DNA of 64,000 bases from Paracyclopina nana. Lineage: Eukaryota; Arthropoda; Copepoda; Cyclopoida; Cyclopettidae. Below are positions 21,687-33,485 of this stretch, piece after piece; position 1 is the first letter of the stretch; each line of letters opens with the position of its first letter. The notes below the pieces were generated by a model, which saw only the letters and a program-made list of their open reading frames with translations, was not told where the DNA came from and ran no database searches. The DNA lies in assembly GCA_019096065.1 (NCBI GenBank), contig JAGUCH010000002.1, positions 15,016,501 to 15,080,500 on the forward strand. Reading direction: 5' to 3'. A program made the translations under genes and the position numbers.

Positions 21687-22942
21687 TTTTGGAGGCCCCG
21701 GAGGGATTGAAGGCCACTCTCTCTCCTAAAGGTTTGATGACCAAAATACTACGAAGTCCCGGAAAATGTCTTGGTGTGGATCAAGATTCCTGCTCTGCGG
21801 CGCAGGTTGGGCCGCACGCTGATTGCGATCAGGGTGTGTCTACTACAGTACAAAAGCAAAATCCCGAAGGCTGACGAGCCGATGGGGGTCACTCCGATGG
21901 CATTTGGGCCTATGTGGTGCGTAGGCTTTAGATTCCCTTAGACCCAAATTGCGCATTGATGCCGTTGGCGGGTTGGAACTGGCGCGCGGGGAGTGCAAGA
22001 AGGTACAGGCCGTGACGTACCACCAGCCCGTTGATGATGTCTTCCATTGACCATTGTTATGATGATGGGCCTACACAAAGTAACAATGACACTGTCTTTC
22101 CCGGAGGTGAATGCATGCGTGCAGGCTCCGCATGGCATAGCTTGGAGTATGGGTGCCATGGCAGCCGGAAAGCCAGCCAAGGTGCAGGTTGCGACCTGAG
22201 CCTCTGTTGCCTATCCATAATGGGGCGAGTGAGCGCAAGAGTGTTGCGACACTAGTGGGTCTCGTCCGTGGGTTTGGCCACACAGATGGAAGAAGATGAT
22301 GTAATCTATGACTTGCGAGTCAATGAACCCCAAATAGGCCACGCGTGGAGCCAGAGTGGGAGCCACAAAGGAAAATGCGTGTTTGGGGCCCAAAAAACTG
22401 GCTAACCTTGGACAAGTTGCCGAGGGCACAGGGAAGGTTGGCCGGCCCGCAACTCGAGGAGGAGTGGGCAAACTTTTATTTTTTCATTCACTGAGTCGAC
22501 ACTGGTTGGCGAAGTGGCATACCTTTTTTGCGTAAAAAGTTGATGCACCTTTGTTTCAGAGACTTAGAAGAAATTACCATCCATACACCTGTTGGCACCA
22601 GTAGTGCCAAATTTTACTCCATCTTTTATATTGTAATAAGTGAGTGTGTGTATTTGTGCGTGTGTGTGAGTGTGTGTTTTGTCTTGGCCGCTCATAGCCT
22701 TGACAAAAAATAAATAAACGAGCTTAGCAATTGCAACCTTTTTCTCTGTGTCACTTGACGCGGCGTAGTAATTAGGACAAGCTTCCCTGTGCTTTGAACA
22801 GCGTATAGCTTTTAATTCGGTATTACCGAATTTAGTACACACAGTAGTGTACTAAGACCAGAATATTGCGTGTGACTCCGTTGCACCTCTAAGAGATAAG
22901 AAATACTTCGTGTGACTCCGTCACGCTTTTTACAAGATAAGA
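21687..22942 (+). other. Retroelement leader with candidate primer-binding site
   Basis: A long untranslated leader. Three bases after the LTR comes TGGAGGCCCCGGAGGGATT (21690-21708), a plausible tRNA primer-binding site whose complement would be a tRNA ending GGGGCCT-CCA; a threonine tRNA is possible but not certain. A TG-rich microsatellite lies at about 22641-22680. No gene is seen. Confidence 0.6.
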
Positions 22943-25505
22943 ATGGCTAATCAGGATTCTAGGATCACTGGACCTACTCTGGCTGAGGAAGTTACGAAAG
23001 TAAAGGATCGATTGTTGCAACATCTTGGGATTAGTGAGGACACTTTTCAAGGGTACTTATCCCAATGCCACCCAAATGGGACCAGCAGGACTGTCTTGCA
23101 AAGATTTTTGCCACACGTTGCTTACCCTGAAGCACTAGAGTTTGTTACGGTAACCCCAGCACAAATAGCAGCTGTCTGGGATAGGACTCGGATAGTAATT
23201 GTTCCTAGGGAGCCAATTAGACCGTTGGATGATCATATTACGGCAATCATTAGTACTATGCCTCTTAAAGATCCAGTAGGCCAGGTTGTAAATGTGGTTA
23301 AATATATTGATGCACTTGACCCTAATTCATTGACAAGCACGACATGTGCTTTATTATGCATTTGTTTTGGTCTGGATGAGTTCCTAACTCGTATTGAGGA
23401 AAAGAAAGATCTGCAGCATATCCAAGAAGTTGATGGAAGCTCCATGACCTACGCAATGTCAGGGACGCATGAAATGGTTGCGACATTGATATCCAGGAAT
23501 TGGCTAAAGATACGGGCATTTGGAGATGGATTTTCTATTGTAGCAAGGCTTTATGGCCTACAAATCAATTATTTCCTAAATGAGCCGCTTAACCTGAAGC
23601 CACAGAAAACTTCAGGCCAGAGTGTACATTTTCCAAACAATGAGACGAGTAATGCTGTTCCAGATATGTCCTCGATAGCAAGTCCACCTGGGACTAACCA
23701 TCATGAGTTCACTACAGGTGTTGATCAGAATGGCCAAAATAAGTCAGTCCTAACCTCGACTAAAATGAATCCTCGTGATTTGCACAACTTGACTAATTCT
23801 GTCACGCTTCCTCCAATGGAAGTTGTACATAGGATGGTACAAAAGATGTTGTCAGGAGGCCATTTGAATATTCAGGAATTGAACACGGTAAAAGCTTACT
23901 ACACGAAAATGCATGATGCAAGCACGGCAAATAAAATCATTGCCTCTGCACAAATCACGGCTAAGCACATGGTTGGGGCAAAAGTAGAGTCTATCTTCAG
24001 TAAGAATTTAGAAAGAACCTTAAGCATAGTAGATGCTGCAACGAAGGAAAGAATGGTGCCGGAAACTGACGTCATCTACGATGAGTCTGCTCCGATTTCA
24101 GAGAGGCTGAAGTTAATTAACACCGACGAGATTAAGGATGTGGAATCAGCCAGACGAGTAATCCTTCAGATGGTTGACCCAAACTTATCCTCAGGAAAGA
24201 AATTGATTGAGATGCAGAAGCTCTTTAGTGTACTTAGCACGAGGGACGAGTTTACTTCTCTCCAAAAGCAGATATTGGCAGAGGGCTACTTGAAGACCCC
24301 TGAAATAAGTGTGGCCGCTGGAGTATCAGCTGACACTTCTAGGAGCATTTATGATCCGACTACCATGAGAGGTTACATCGCTGCACCTACGAATGGCCAT
24401 GTTAAGTATGCAAGCTCACAGTCAATGAAGGAGATTAGGCACAAATATACTAAAAGTTTGATTTACATAGTTCTTCATTAACTGCTGAGAATATAATAAA
24501 TTTTCTGGACTATATGGCGAACGAGGCTGGCAGACAGCATTGGTCTCATGCAGCTTTGTTAACAGCCATGTGTGAGGCTTCATCCCAGAATACTAGTGAG
24601 TATTTTAAGGGGATGGCTGGAGAAGGAAAAGATGGTATGGAATTGCTATGGCAAGATATCTTTAACTACACGCAGTTTGTGCGTAAAGAGGATCCATATT
24701 TCCTCATTCAGGAGATGATCCGGAAGCCTACTGAGTGCTTCACTGCCACACTTAAGGCAATTCTTCGACTGCGAATGAAGATACACAGCACAACCATTGG
24801 AGATGGCGGAGATGCCCATGCAGTCTCTGAAGCCATCTCTGATGGTTTTGCACTCCTAGGACGTCATTGGCCTCAGAATTACCAGTCATTAGTAAACAAA
24901 TACAACGACTATCTGCTGAGAGCGAATATACCTGCTAGGAGTTTGCACGCCTACAATATCATGATGAACTTGATTGGCAGTGACCTAGGTACCTATGTGC
25001 CAAGGGACGTGGATAGGGCTCATAAAGAGGAGAGGCTGCCAATGGTACCCAATATGCGTGCCAAACCTAGAATTGCTATGGTTGAAGCTACTGAAGAAGA
25101 GGTGTTAGACAGTGCTAGCACTATGTCGGCAGCCTCTGGCCGTAGTCAACGAAGTGCTAAAATAATAAATGAGCTACAAAGCGAGTTGGCTCGAGCAAAT
25201 TTTGAATTGAGTAGGCAAGCTGTTGAAGTAGCTATGATGAAAGCTGAATCACCATCCGAGAAAATAAATAGGCTGGGAAAAACTTTTAACATAGATACAT
25301 CTAAGTTGCCTGAAGGAAACCCTCTTCAGACTAATGGGTGCTTGTTCTGCAACCAATTGCATTACGCTACACAGTGTACGAATTACCCGAACACGAATTT
25401 GACCTCAATTAGAAACGATGGCACATTGTGCCCGTTGTGTAAAGGATTGCACCTTGAGTTTAGGGGAGAACAGTGTTGGAAGACACGACCTGCTCGTAAA
25501 CAATA
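22943..25505 (+). mobile_element. gag-like region of the retroelement
   Basis: Encodes the structural part of the element. Helix-rich, capsid-like sequence is followed by a coiled-coil-prone stretch (ELQSELARANFELSRQ) and two zinc fingers near the C-terminus, CLFCNQLHYATQC (CX2CX3HX4C) and CPLCKGLHLEFRGEQC (CX2CX3HX7C), typical of a nucleocapsid. It is broken or divided at least once. Pol opens directly where it closes. Confidence 0.8.
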
Positions 25506-28500
25506 ATGGGACCAAGTACAAAAACTCCCAATAAGAATGATAAAGATAGTTACATCTTGCCTTCATTTATGAGGGGAGAATGTAACAAAGAAGTAGGACG
25601 AGCTTACTTTGATTATTTAAAGGAGCAATCTGTGAAAAATGCCGAAATTATGACTCGTGGAAGTGAGGACAAAAAGGCTCTGGTCCTTGCAATAAGGGGT
25701 AGAAAAAGTCGGTTTGCCCATCAGCATACTATGACTGTAATTGAGATTAGCATAATACTGTTTGCAATAACAATATGTCAATATTGCTTATTTGGTTGGG
25801 ATTATTGGCCAATTACAGTAATCTGTAGTGGAGCAATAATAGCTTTATGGTACTACTTTGTAAAAGGTAGCACGAGTGATGAGCAAAAAACTTGTAGTAA
25901 TGATGGTATCGTTACACATCTGGCCTCAGTAAATGCTAATGAAGCAGAGCCAGTAACACATTTTGAACCTTTACCGAATCCGGAACTTGAAGATGACGTG
26001 CTGAGTATATACTCATTAAAACTACATAATGTTTGTGAAAGGTATTTTATACCAGTGGAGATAACTGGAAAAATACGTTTGCATGCTTTATTTGACAGTG
26101 GAGCAATGGTGCAGATAATATCACGCACTCTTGTAAAACTGATCGAAGACAAAATTGGTTACACTCTACCTCGGGTCGAAACTAATTATGTAATTAAGAA
26201 CTTTAATGGGGAAGAATTCCCAGGGAATGAAGCTGTCTCTATTCAAGTTGCATTTGGGAATCGTGTTTTAATCAGACAGGCTGTTTTCCTTGTATCTGAT
26301 TGCGATACACTATTAATGATAGGAAACTCGTTATTAGTAGACAATAATGTCCGGATGACTAGTAAAGATGGAAAGCACTTTATGGATTTCCCTGGAAAGT
26401 CCAAACATAAGAAAATTCCACTCTTACTATCAAAAGAGGCTTTCTACCCAGTTGCAATAAATGAAGGGATCACTCTACTCCCTGGAGAAGAAGTGACCAC
26501 CATGGCTAGTTTACCTCATGATTTACCTGTCATCAGTAATGACATCCAAATAGATTCTGACTCTGACGAAGATGACGACCTTGGTCGTACTCATCACCAG
26601 AGAAATGTTTATTCCGGATTGGTGGATAAGTACTTAAACTTTATGCCTAGTAACGAGTACCGCGGAGTGACCTCTGAGGGGGCACTTACTGCAGTCACTC
26701 GTAAAGGTACTTTCCCAGTAAATATTGGGAATAATACTGAGGATCCCATCTACTTAAATGCACATGCAGTGATTGGGCGAGCCAGGATTGTCAAGAAACA
26801 GAAATTTAAGAGTACGGTTGCAGCCCATGTGGCTAACATTAGTTTAAAGGCCCTGGAGCATGAAATGGAGTCATGTTACTGCAATTATTTGGATTCGCAC
26901 GTAATTGTGCAGTTTACGGATATAAATGGTCTTTCTTTTACGGATATGCATTTTTTCAATGCCTATGAGCCATTAAGGGGAAGCCACAAGCCCTTGATTA
27001 GTAGAAAAGGAAATTACGTATTTATCTCAGCTAACCAAAGTGATGGTTACGAAGAGATAACTGATGTGATAATTAGCAAATTTATGAAACGAGAAAAATG
27101 GGATGAATTACCGTGGGCTGTTATTGTCCCAGGGCATAAACTTTTGTCTGGCGAACAAAAGCGCATTGTAATAAAGATGAATATGATGGTGGATAAACTC
27201 AAAGTGGTATGGCTAAAATATAAGTATATTTGCCCACCATGCATGACCATTGCCTTGTGTCCTATTGAATCCTACCTCAATGGGATGGATAGGGTCATAA
27301 TAACTATGATGATACATGAGTATGAGAATTACCCCCTTGCTTATCAAAGAAATGAACTAGATAAGTATTTTGAACTAAATGTTCTTGGAGCTCATGGTAT
27401 CATGTTTAAGTTGTCCAACAATGTTGAGTTAATATTCCATGTCCCTAGCGAACATGCTGAGAATATTGGCTACTTAACCACGCTTATGTACATAATAATT
27501 GGTCAATTACGGTACCAAAATGTGGCCGACGACGTGTGGATCAGAACACTTATGGATGGCGATGTGCATGTAGGTGACCCACTTTGTATGGCAACCACCG
27601 CTGCATTGCTAGTGTTATCTGGGTTACAAATGTACCCTGATGACCTTACCAAAGAGGATATAAAGACAAAATTTGGTAAATTTATACCATTTGTACTTGA
27701 ACCACATGGTTGCTCGTGCAAGCCTTGCTTGGCAAAGAACATGGGCATCAAAGTGCCACTTAAGAGCTTCACTACTATTTACGAAGGTCCTATTGTGGAT
27801 ACCAGTGTCAGACAAACAGTTCTAAAAAGTCCTTCTGAACTAGACCTCGTATCAGCTAGCCTGGAGCTTTCTAAAGATGAGAGAAATAACCAAAAACTAT
27901 ATGATGAGGTTTATAATCTCCTTTTGAAATTTCCAAGTGAATTTGACCCCCTCCGTGTTTTAAATGGAGTAGCAGGTTATACATTTCCATTGAAACCAGA
28001 AACGATCCTGAACATGGATCTAGAACACATTCCGGATGAGGTCAGAGAAGACTTTAGGGACCTCTTAATAGAATATAAGACTATATTCTCGGAGGATCCT
28101 AGATCATATAGGCTATGGAATGTCGAACCCATGAAGTTCCAGTTAAAGGATGATAAACCATTAGTGCCAAAAGTATTTAACATGTCGGAGTATGAAACTA
28201 CGCAGGTTGACCGTAAAATAGCATTAATGCTGTCATCTGGATTAATTGAAATTGTGGATAAGTCACTTAATAGGTACTCGGCTTGCCCTTGTTTCTTGAC
28301 TTCAAGGCCAAATGATGAAAAGCTGCCTATGAAGCAACGCAAGCCTCGGCTACTAGTTGACTTAACATCTTTTAATAAAAATCTGATATTTACGACTTCG
28401 GAGCACATAGTGCCACCTATCCCTACCTTGCTAGGGATGTTATCTAATTCGTGTTTAATGTCATCTTTCGATGTAACATCCGGATACGATAACTTACCTG

Positions 28501-31500
28501 TGGACTCTGATAGTGCTGATATGTGCTGCTTTGCAGTAACGTCCCCTCGCAGTATATATAGATCAGTCTTCCTGAAAAGTAAGTCATGCCTACAAGGGAT
28601 CGCCATTGCTCCGAGAATGTTCGCAGAGCTCCTCCAACAGGCCCTTAACCCTGAGATATTGCCCTTTACATGTGTATATGTAGACGATTTGGTTGTGGCC
28701 TGTAAGAACCCTGGCAAGCCTAGGCCTGCTACATTGGATGATTACATACGACATTTAGGTGATCTGAGGAAGTTGTTTCAAAGCCTCAAGGACTTAAATG
28801 CCCTATTACAAATTAAAAAGACACAATTAGGAGTTAAAGAAGCTACAGTCTTAGGGCACCTAATATCTATTGACGAAAATGGGATTATGACTATGCGAAT
28901 GCCCGATAAATTCAGGTCTGCATTTGATGATTTCCCTATTCCCACAACCAAGAAACAGCTGCAAAAGTTTATTGGAATGACAAACTGGTTAAGCCAGTAC
29001 TGTCCTAATATGGCTACATACACAGCTCCACTGCTAGATGTATTACAAACAGCGCAAGGGAAAACAGGAAAGTTCACCTTCACTGCTTTCCAAGAAAAAT
29101 GTTTCTATAAAGTAATAGACGAGATTAAAACAGGTATGTCACTGGCATTGCCACGTTTTAAAGAAGGTTATTTAGTGGTTGATTCTGGGGTAATTAGCAC
29201 CTCAGCTTTATTAATGGAGGTGAATGAGGATGGTAAAGCTGTGTGTGTTGGTGCACACAGCGCACGCTTTCCTTTATCAGTTTGCCTCTCGTACCACTCG
29301 TTTCAGCGTGAAGCATTAGGAGTTTTAACAATGATAAACCATTTTAAAAGCATACTATTCGCCTATGAGCGACTAGTCATAGTTACGGATTGTCTATCAA
29401 TAGCCAGCGTGCTGGCTAGTTCATTTACTGGTAAAGATGCTTTCACCCATAGACTAGCAGCTCGTATTTATTCCCTGCCTGTAGCATGGAAATTGAGAGC
29501 TGTACCTCGCACAGAGGTAGAAGTAGTTGATGTATTATTAAATAAGTACCATCAAACGCCAGAAGGTGAAACTATATTTTATGCGCCCTACTCTATTGCG
29601 GGGCAGATTACGAAGGATATTTATGCAAATAAGTACCCTCTGCCCGATGCAATCAAAGATAAGGTGCTAACGACACAGGAATTACTTACACATGTGTATG
29701 ATACACTTGTGAATTCTGGAACTATGAGTAAGACTCTACTCCAGAAAAGGTTGCATTGCCTAAATGACAAATGGGTTGACATGATCGGCACGAAGCCGCC
29801 ATTTGTGCACGACGACACGTCAACCTTACTTCAAGCAAAACATGATGATGATGAATTTCTTGAGGACGAGATACTTTCAAAACTATCTCATTCGTTTCAT
29901 GGGGAAGCTGATTTTGACTCACCAGTAAATCATATAGAAAATAACTTAAGAGTAGATACAGTAACTGTTAAACGGCGAATATCGCCACATTTACCAGGAA
30001 TTACACGCAACCTACTCATTAAGTTGCAACAAAATTGTGAAGAAACACAAAAGATAATAAATCTAATTATGCTTTCGCCTCCAGAGAAAGTACCACTAGA
30101 TGTTGCGGTAAAATATCGTGTCCTTGACGGTGCCCTGTTGGTCATTCGCAAGAATGTAAAGCTACCTTTTAGCGTTGCGACCAATACGAAAGTATATATG
30201 AGTATGCCCAACTGTGTGTACCTGATGGCATGTATTCATTTGCTACATAACCATTTGGGAAGTAAAAAGACTAATACTCTTTTTACCCAATCTATGTATT
30301 CAACTTACTCAGCCAGAATCAGTCGTATTATTATTGGTGCGTGCATGCATTGTGCTTTATACCGCCAAGCTAATACTAGGTTTGTTGGGAAGGGGCGTTT
30401 CCGCATCCCGACTCAGCCATGGGAATTGGTAATGATTGATTTGGCCAAGTTCGATGACACTTTAGTCAAAGGGTCTTCCGCAAAAGACCTGTTAGTATTT
30501 GTCGATGTTTATTCTAAGATGATAATTGCTAAACCACTATTGGATGCTAAATATAAGCAGGTAGCGAATGCTATGGAAGAAGTAATTTCTTTGTTTGGGG
30601 TGCCAAAAACATTACTTGCAGATAATGGTGCCCAGCTAACGACTAATAAGGCCCTCCAACGCCTTGTTGATCGTTATAAAATTAAGGAGTTATGTCATTA
30701 CCGAACTTTATCACCATACAAGCATTCGAACGCTTACGCTGAAAATGCTATACGAATAATAAGGAGTGCATTAGTCCTAAACTCTAACTCATACAATATG
30801 AGGTTATGCGATGTGTTTAAGACTTCTATTTACGCAATAAATAATCGCCCTCTTACTTATTTGGCATATACTGATGATAAAGGGGTGAAGATCACCCCCA
30901 CACCTTTTTCGTTATTTTTCGATAAAATGCCGTTCTATCATTTAGGACGGGATGTATTTGAAATACTTAGTGAAAGCGAGGACAAAATTCATAAAGCCGA
31001 ATGGCGTCAACGCATGCGTGAATATGATCTAGAAGAACAGTTCCACTTAGAAAAAATGAAGGCTACTGAAAGACCTTCCTTTAAACCAGAGATTGGATCA
31101 TTAGTGTTAGTTATAAAACATCCCATAAATAAACAACGGTATAAATTTATGGATGATTTGTTTGAAGTTATTGACATTGGACAGCATTCGACTGTGACTG
31201 TAAAGCCATACCTTTATGATGGGCTTACTCGTGAAGTAAGCTTAGATCATGTCAAGTTATATCGATTCCATGAACTATATAGATTTCTTCCGGAAAAGTT
31301 GTCCAACCTCTTGAAACGACCTTACACTCCGGAAGAAATTCTACGTAAAAAAGCAAGGAATGAGGTTATCGAATTTCTTGAAGGGGCAGCCCCTGAAAGT
31401 CATGATTATAGTTTGCGGGGTCATACAAAGGCCTCTAGTATAGTGGCCTCGCAAAGTTCATTGATTTCACAGTCCACATCAATGGACACAGAGCCAAGTG

Positions 31501-33485
31501 CGATTCACCAAACCTATAAGCGCTCTGGTTCTATCCTCATGCAAAAGGCAGCGAGCTTGTTTAAGCCCTCAGATATTTTGCGAATACAGGAGGAAAATAA
31601 ACAACTCGTGCAAAAGCAGTGGGAACAATATGACCGTAAGAAGTTAGAAGAAAAATACCTAGCTGACAATGCTGGTAATAATATTCTCCACAAAGAAGCA
31701 AGTGATTCTTTGTCTGACACTGGCACTGATGATTTTATTGAACAAGCAATTGCACTAAGTGCAAATACAGGGCCCAATGAAGCATTTTATGAGGACATGC
31801 TGGCCTTGAGCCAACGTGGCCCTCCTACTTTTGCTGAAATGGCCCAACAAGAAAGATTATACTCGAATTTACCAAGTGTCAAACCTGACCATATTAGTAC
31901 TCCTGATCGCTCGAACGTCAGTGAAGGGACACTTGCAGGGGTCAGCCCTGTAAAGTGGGCCTTTCGTGGCCAATACCGTGATCAACGTGTGCCAGATATA
32001 CCTGAAAGTCCGGACAAATATCACACTCCTGACCAAAGTATGTCTGCAACTCCTAATAAGGACAATGATAATATAGAGGAGATTGTTGAAAAAGCAGCAT
32101 CTTTCATCGCACCTTCCAAATTTGACACTGACCTAGAATCTTTATCTGCTGGCCTGGAAAGTATGCAATTAGCACTGCCTACTGATCCATTCGGCGGAAA
32201 TACACACGATGATGAAAATGAAAGTAGTGATAGTGATGACACAACTACAATTTATTATACTGCTCGTAAAAATCTGCGGCGTACACCGCTGACAAAAAGC
32301 ATTAAACAGAATGTTCAAAAAGCAATCGATATTGTAAGACGCCAGTTAGAACTCTCACCACGTAAACGGCCTCCCTCTCCACCAATCGATAATCCTATGG
32401 AAGGGCCCAGTGCCCCGAAACCGGAGATTTATGGAGCTGAAGGAGGGGAGCCTCAAGTTCGGTATACTATAATGAAAAGTCCGGTCAGAAAACCTGATTT
32501 GCAATCAAGAAATAGTGAGTTACCAAATGCGGGAGTACCACAAACTGTGCCAAGCACAAACGTACTTGAGCACTTTTCGGCAAAGGTTACACCTTTGGGT
32601 GACCTGGCTATGACTGAAAATGAGCACCTTGCTCATCCATCTACTCCTGAGGTTACACACCCCACTGTCAGGCTAACCAGCCCGGTAGTTCCACAACCGG
32701 GTACTCAGAAGCCACCTGAGGCTGCTGTACGAGCTCCGTATGAACCAGAAAAGTTGTCTCCATTACGTTTTCTTCCTCATAACCTAAGGAGAAGAAAAAA
32801 CGTTAACTATCGCTCCCTGGCAGGGTTTCGAGAGTATAATAAAAATAACGTACATGCGGGTCCTCCTGCGATTGTTCAGCCTGATCCCCTGGAAGCATTG
32901 ACTCGTCCGGAAGCAGCATTGACAGCTGAACAGAATACAAGTCCTTTACAGAATGTTCAACAGCTTCTTGACCAGCCTAGTAGCTCGGCAGCCACACCAA
33001 TTGCCGGATCAAAGGAACCAGAATCCTCGGCCGCTGTCCAACCAACAGTTGAACCCGAGATTAGTGAGCCCACTCCAATACGGATCCTTCCCAGACGACA
33101 ACTGCGGGAGAGAAAGGAAACTGTAGATTACAGGGAGTTAGCGGGCATAAGAAAGTATGGGAAAGAGAAGAGCAAAGCTGGTAAAGCACAAAAATACTTT
33201 CCTAATATTCCACGAATAGCTCCTTTAGATCGGGAGGAAAAGGAATTCGCCCGTGTTAGGTTTACAAATACGAACCAAAGGCCAGACCAAAAAGAGAGAG
33301 AGTTACTAGAAGAGGTAATTCCTAATTGGAAACTGAATAAAAACATGGCTGCAGTCCATGATTATATTCAGTTTCTCAAAGCGACTGGCATGGATCACCA
33401 AGATGATAGCAACATAAATGAAATGAAGAAGCTGCGTCTCACCTATGATGAACTATACAAGCTAGCTTTTAAGAAGTTTAAATAG
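25506..33485 (+). CDS. pol polyprotein of the retroelement
   Basis: A single open frame of 2659 codons. Two hydrophobic segments lie near the N-terminus (about residues 77-120). The aspartic protease motif FDSGA is at about 196. Reverse transcriptase has LVDLTSFN and YVDD at about 1057. The RNase H region (VVDSGV..., VTDCLS) is followed by the integrase: an HHCC zinc-binding region from about 1577 (HLLHNHLG...CMHC) and DDE at about 1643, 1705 and 1745 (MIDLAKF, LLADNGAQ, AYAENAIR). A Pro/Ser/Thr-rich tail of some 700 residues follows (about 1960-2659), in which a basic motif recurs (LRRRKNVNYRSLAGFREY and LRERKETVDYRELAGIRKY). It looks whole. Confidence 0.93.
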   Translation: MGPSTKTPNKNDKDSYILPSFMRGECNKEVGRAYFDYLKEQSVKNAEIMTRGSEDKKALVLAIRGRKSRFAHQHTMTVIEISIILFAITICQYCLFGWDYWPITVICSGAIIALWYYFVKGSTSDEQKTCSNDGIVTHLASVNANEAEPVTHFEPLPNPELEDDVLSIYSLKLHNVCERYFIPVEITGKIRLHALFDSGAMVQIISRTLVKLIEDKIGYTLPRVETNYVIKNFNGEEFPGNEAVSIQVAFGNRVLIRQAVFLVSDCDTLLMIGNSLLVDNNVRMTSKDGKHFMDFPGKSKHKKIPLLLSKEAFYPVAINEGITLLPGEEVTTMASLPHDLPVISNDIQIDSDSDEDDDLGRTHHQRNVYSGLVDKYLNFMPSNEYRGVTSEGALTAVTRKGTFPVNIGNNTEDPIYLNAHAVIGRARIVKKQKFKSTVAAHVANISLKALEHEMESCYCNYLDSHVIVQFTDINGLSFTDMHFFNAYEPLRGSHKPLISRKGNYVFISANQSDGYEEITDVIISKFMKREKWDELPWAVIVPGHKLLSGEQKRIVIKMNMMVDKLKVVWLKYKYICPPCMTIALCPIESYLNGMDRVIITMMIHEYENYPLAYQRNELDKYFELNVLGAHGIMFKLSNNVELIFHVPSEHAENIGYLTTLMYIIIGQLRYQNVADDVWIRTLMDGDVHVGDPLCMATTAALLVLSGLQMYPDDLTKEDIKTKFGKFIPFVLEPHGCSCKPCLAKNMGIKVPLKSFTTIYEGPIVDTSVRQTVLKSPSELDLVSASLELSKDERNNQKLYDEVYNLLLKFPSEFDPLRVLNGVAGYTFPLKPETILNMDLEHIPDEVREDFRDLLIEYKTIFSEDPRSYRLWNVEPMKFQLKDDKPLVPKVFNMSEYETTQVDRKIALMLSSGLIEIVDKSLNRYSACPCFLTSRPNDEKLPMKQRKPRLLVDLTSFNKNLIFTTSEHIVPPIPTLLGMLSNSCLMSSFDVTSGYDNLPVDSDSADMCCFAVTSPRSIYRSVFLKSKSCLQGIAIAPRMFAELLQQALNPEILPFTCVYVDDLVVACKNPGKPRPATLDDYIRHLGDLRKLFQSLKDLNALLQIKKTQLGVKEATVLGHLISIDENGIMTMRMPDKFRSAFDDFPIPTTKKQLQKFIGMTNWLSQYCPNMATYTAPLLDVLQTAQGKTGKFTFTAFQEKCFYKVIDEIKTGMSLALPRFKEGYLVVDSGVISTSALLMEVNEDGKAVCVGAHSARFPLSVCLSYHSFQREALGVLTMINHFKSILFAYERLVIVTDCLSIASVLASSFTGKDAFTHRLAARIYSLPVAWKLRAVPRTEVEVVDVLLNKYHQTPEGETIFYAPYSIAGQITKDIYANKYPLPDAIKDKVLTTQELLTHVYDTLVNSGTMSKTLLQKRLHCLNDKWVDMIGTKPPFVHDDTSTLLQAKHDDDEFLEDEILSKLSHSFHGEADFDSPVNHIENNLRVDTVTVKRRISPHLPGITRNLLIKLQQNCEETQKIINLIMLSPPEKVPLDVAVKYRVLDGALLVIRKNVKLPFSVATNTKVYMSMPNCVYLMACIHLLHNHLGSKKTNTLFTQSMYSTYSARISRIIIGACMHCALYRQANTRFVGKGRFRIPTQPWELVMIDLAKFDDTLVKGSSAKDLLVFVDVYSKMIIAKPLLDAKYKQVANAMEEVISLFGVPKTLLADNGAQLTTNKALQRLVDRYKIKELCHYRTLSPYKHSNAYAENAIRIIRSALVLNSNSYNMRLCDVFKTSIYAINNRPLTYLAYTDDKGVKITPTPFSLFFDKMPFYHLGRDVFEILSESEDKIHKAEWRQRMREYDLEEQFHLEKMKATERPSFKPEIGSLVLVIKHPINKQRYKFMDDLFEVIDIGQHSTVTVKPYLYDGLTREVSLDHVKLYRFHELYRFLPEKLSNLLKRPYTPEEILRKKARNEVIEFLEGAAPESHDYSLRGHTKASSIVASQSSLISQSTSMDTEPSAIHQTYKRSGSILMQKAASLFKPSDILRIQEENKQLVQKQWEQYDRKKLEEKYLADNAGNNILHKEASDSLSDTGTDDFIEQAIALSANTGPNEAFYEDMLALSQRGPPTFAEMAQQERLYSNLPSVKPDHISTPDRSNVSEGTLAGVSPVKWAFRGQYRDQRVPDIPESPDKYHTPDQSMSATPNKDNDNIEEIVEKAASFIAPSKFDTDLESLSAGLESMQLALPTDPFGGNTHDDENESSDSDDTTTIYYTARKNLRRTPLTKSIKQNVQKAIDIVRRQLELSPRKRPPSPPIDNPMEGPSAPKPEIYGAEGGEPQVRYTIMKSPVRKPDLQSRNSELPNAGVPQTVPSTNVLEHFSAKVTPLGDLAMTENEHLAHPSTPEVTHPTVRLTSPVVPQPGTQKPPEAAVRAPYEPEKLSPLRFLPHNLRRRKNVNYRSLAGFREYNKNNVHAGPPAIVQPDPLEALTRPEAALTAEQNTSPLQNVQQLLDQPSSSAATPIAGSKEPESSAAVQPTVEPEISEPTPIRILPRRQLRERKETVDYRELAGIRKYGKEKSKAGKAQKYFPNIPRIAPLDREEKEFARVRFTNTNQRPDQKERELLEEVIPNWKLNKNMAAVHDYIQFLKATGMDHQDDSNINEMKKLRLTYDELYKLAFKKFK

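Noticed and set aside
22641-22680. TG-rich run in the retroelement leader as a regulatory element
   Set aside because: A plain short microsatellite; nothing more can be supported.
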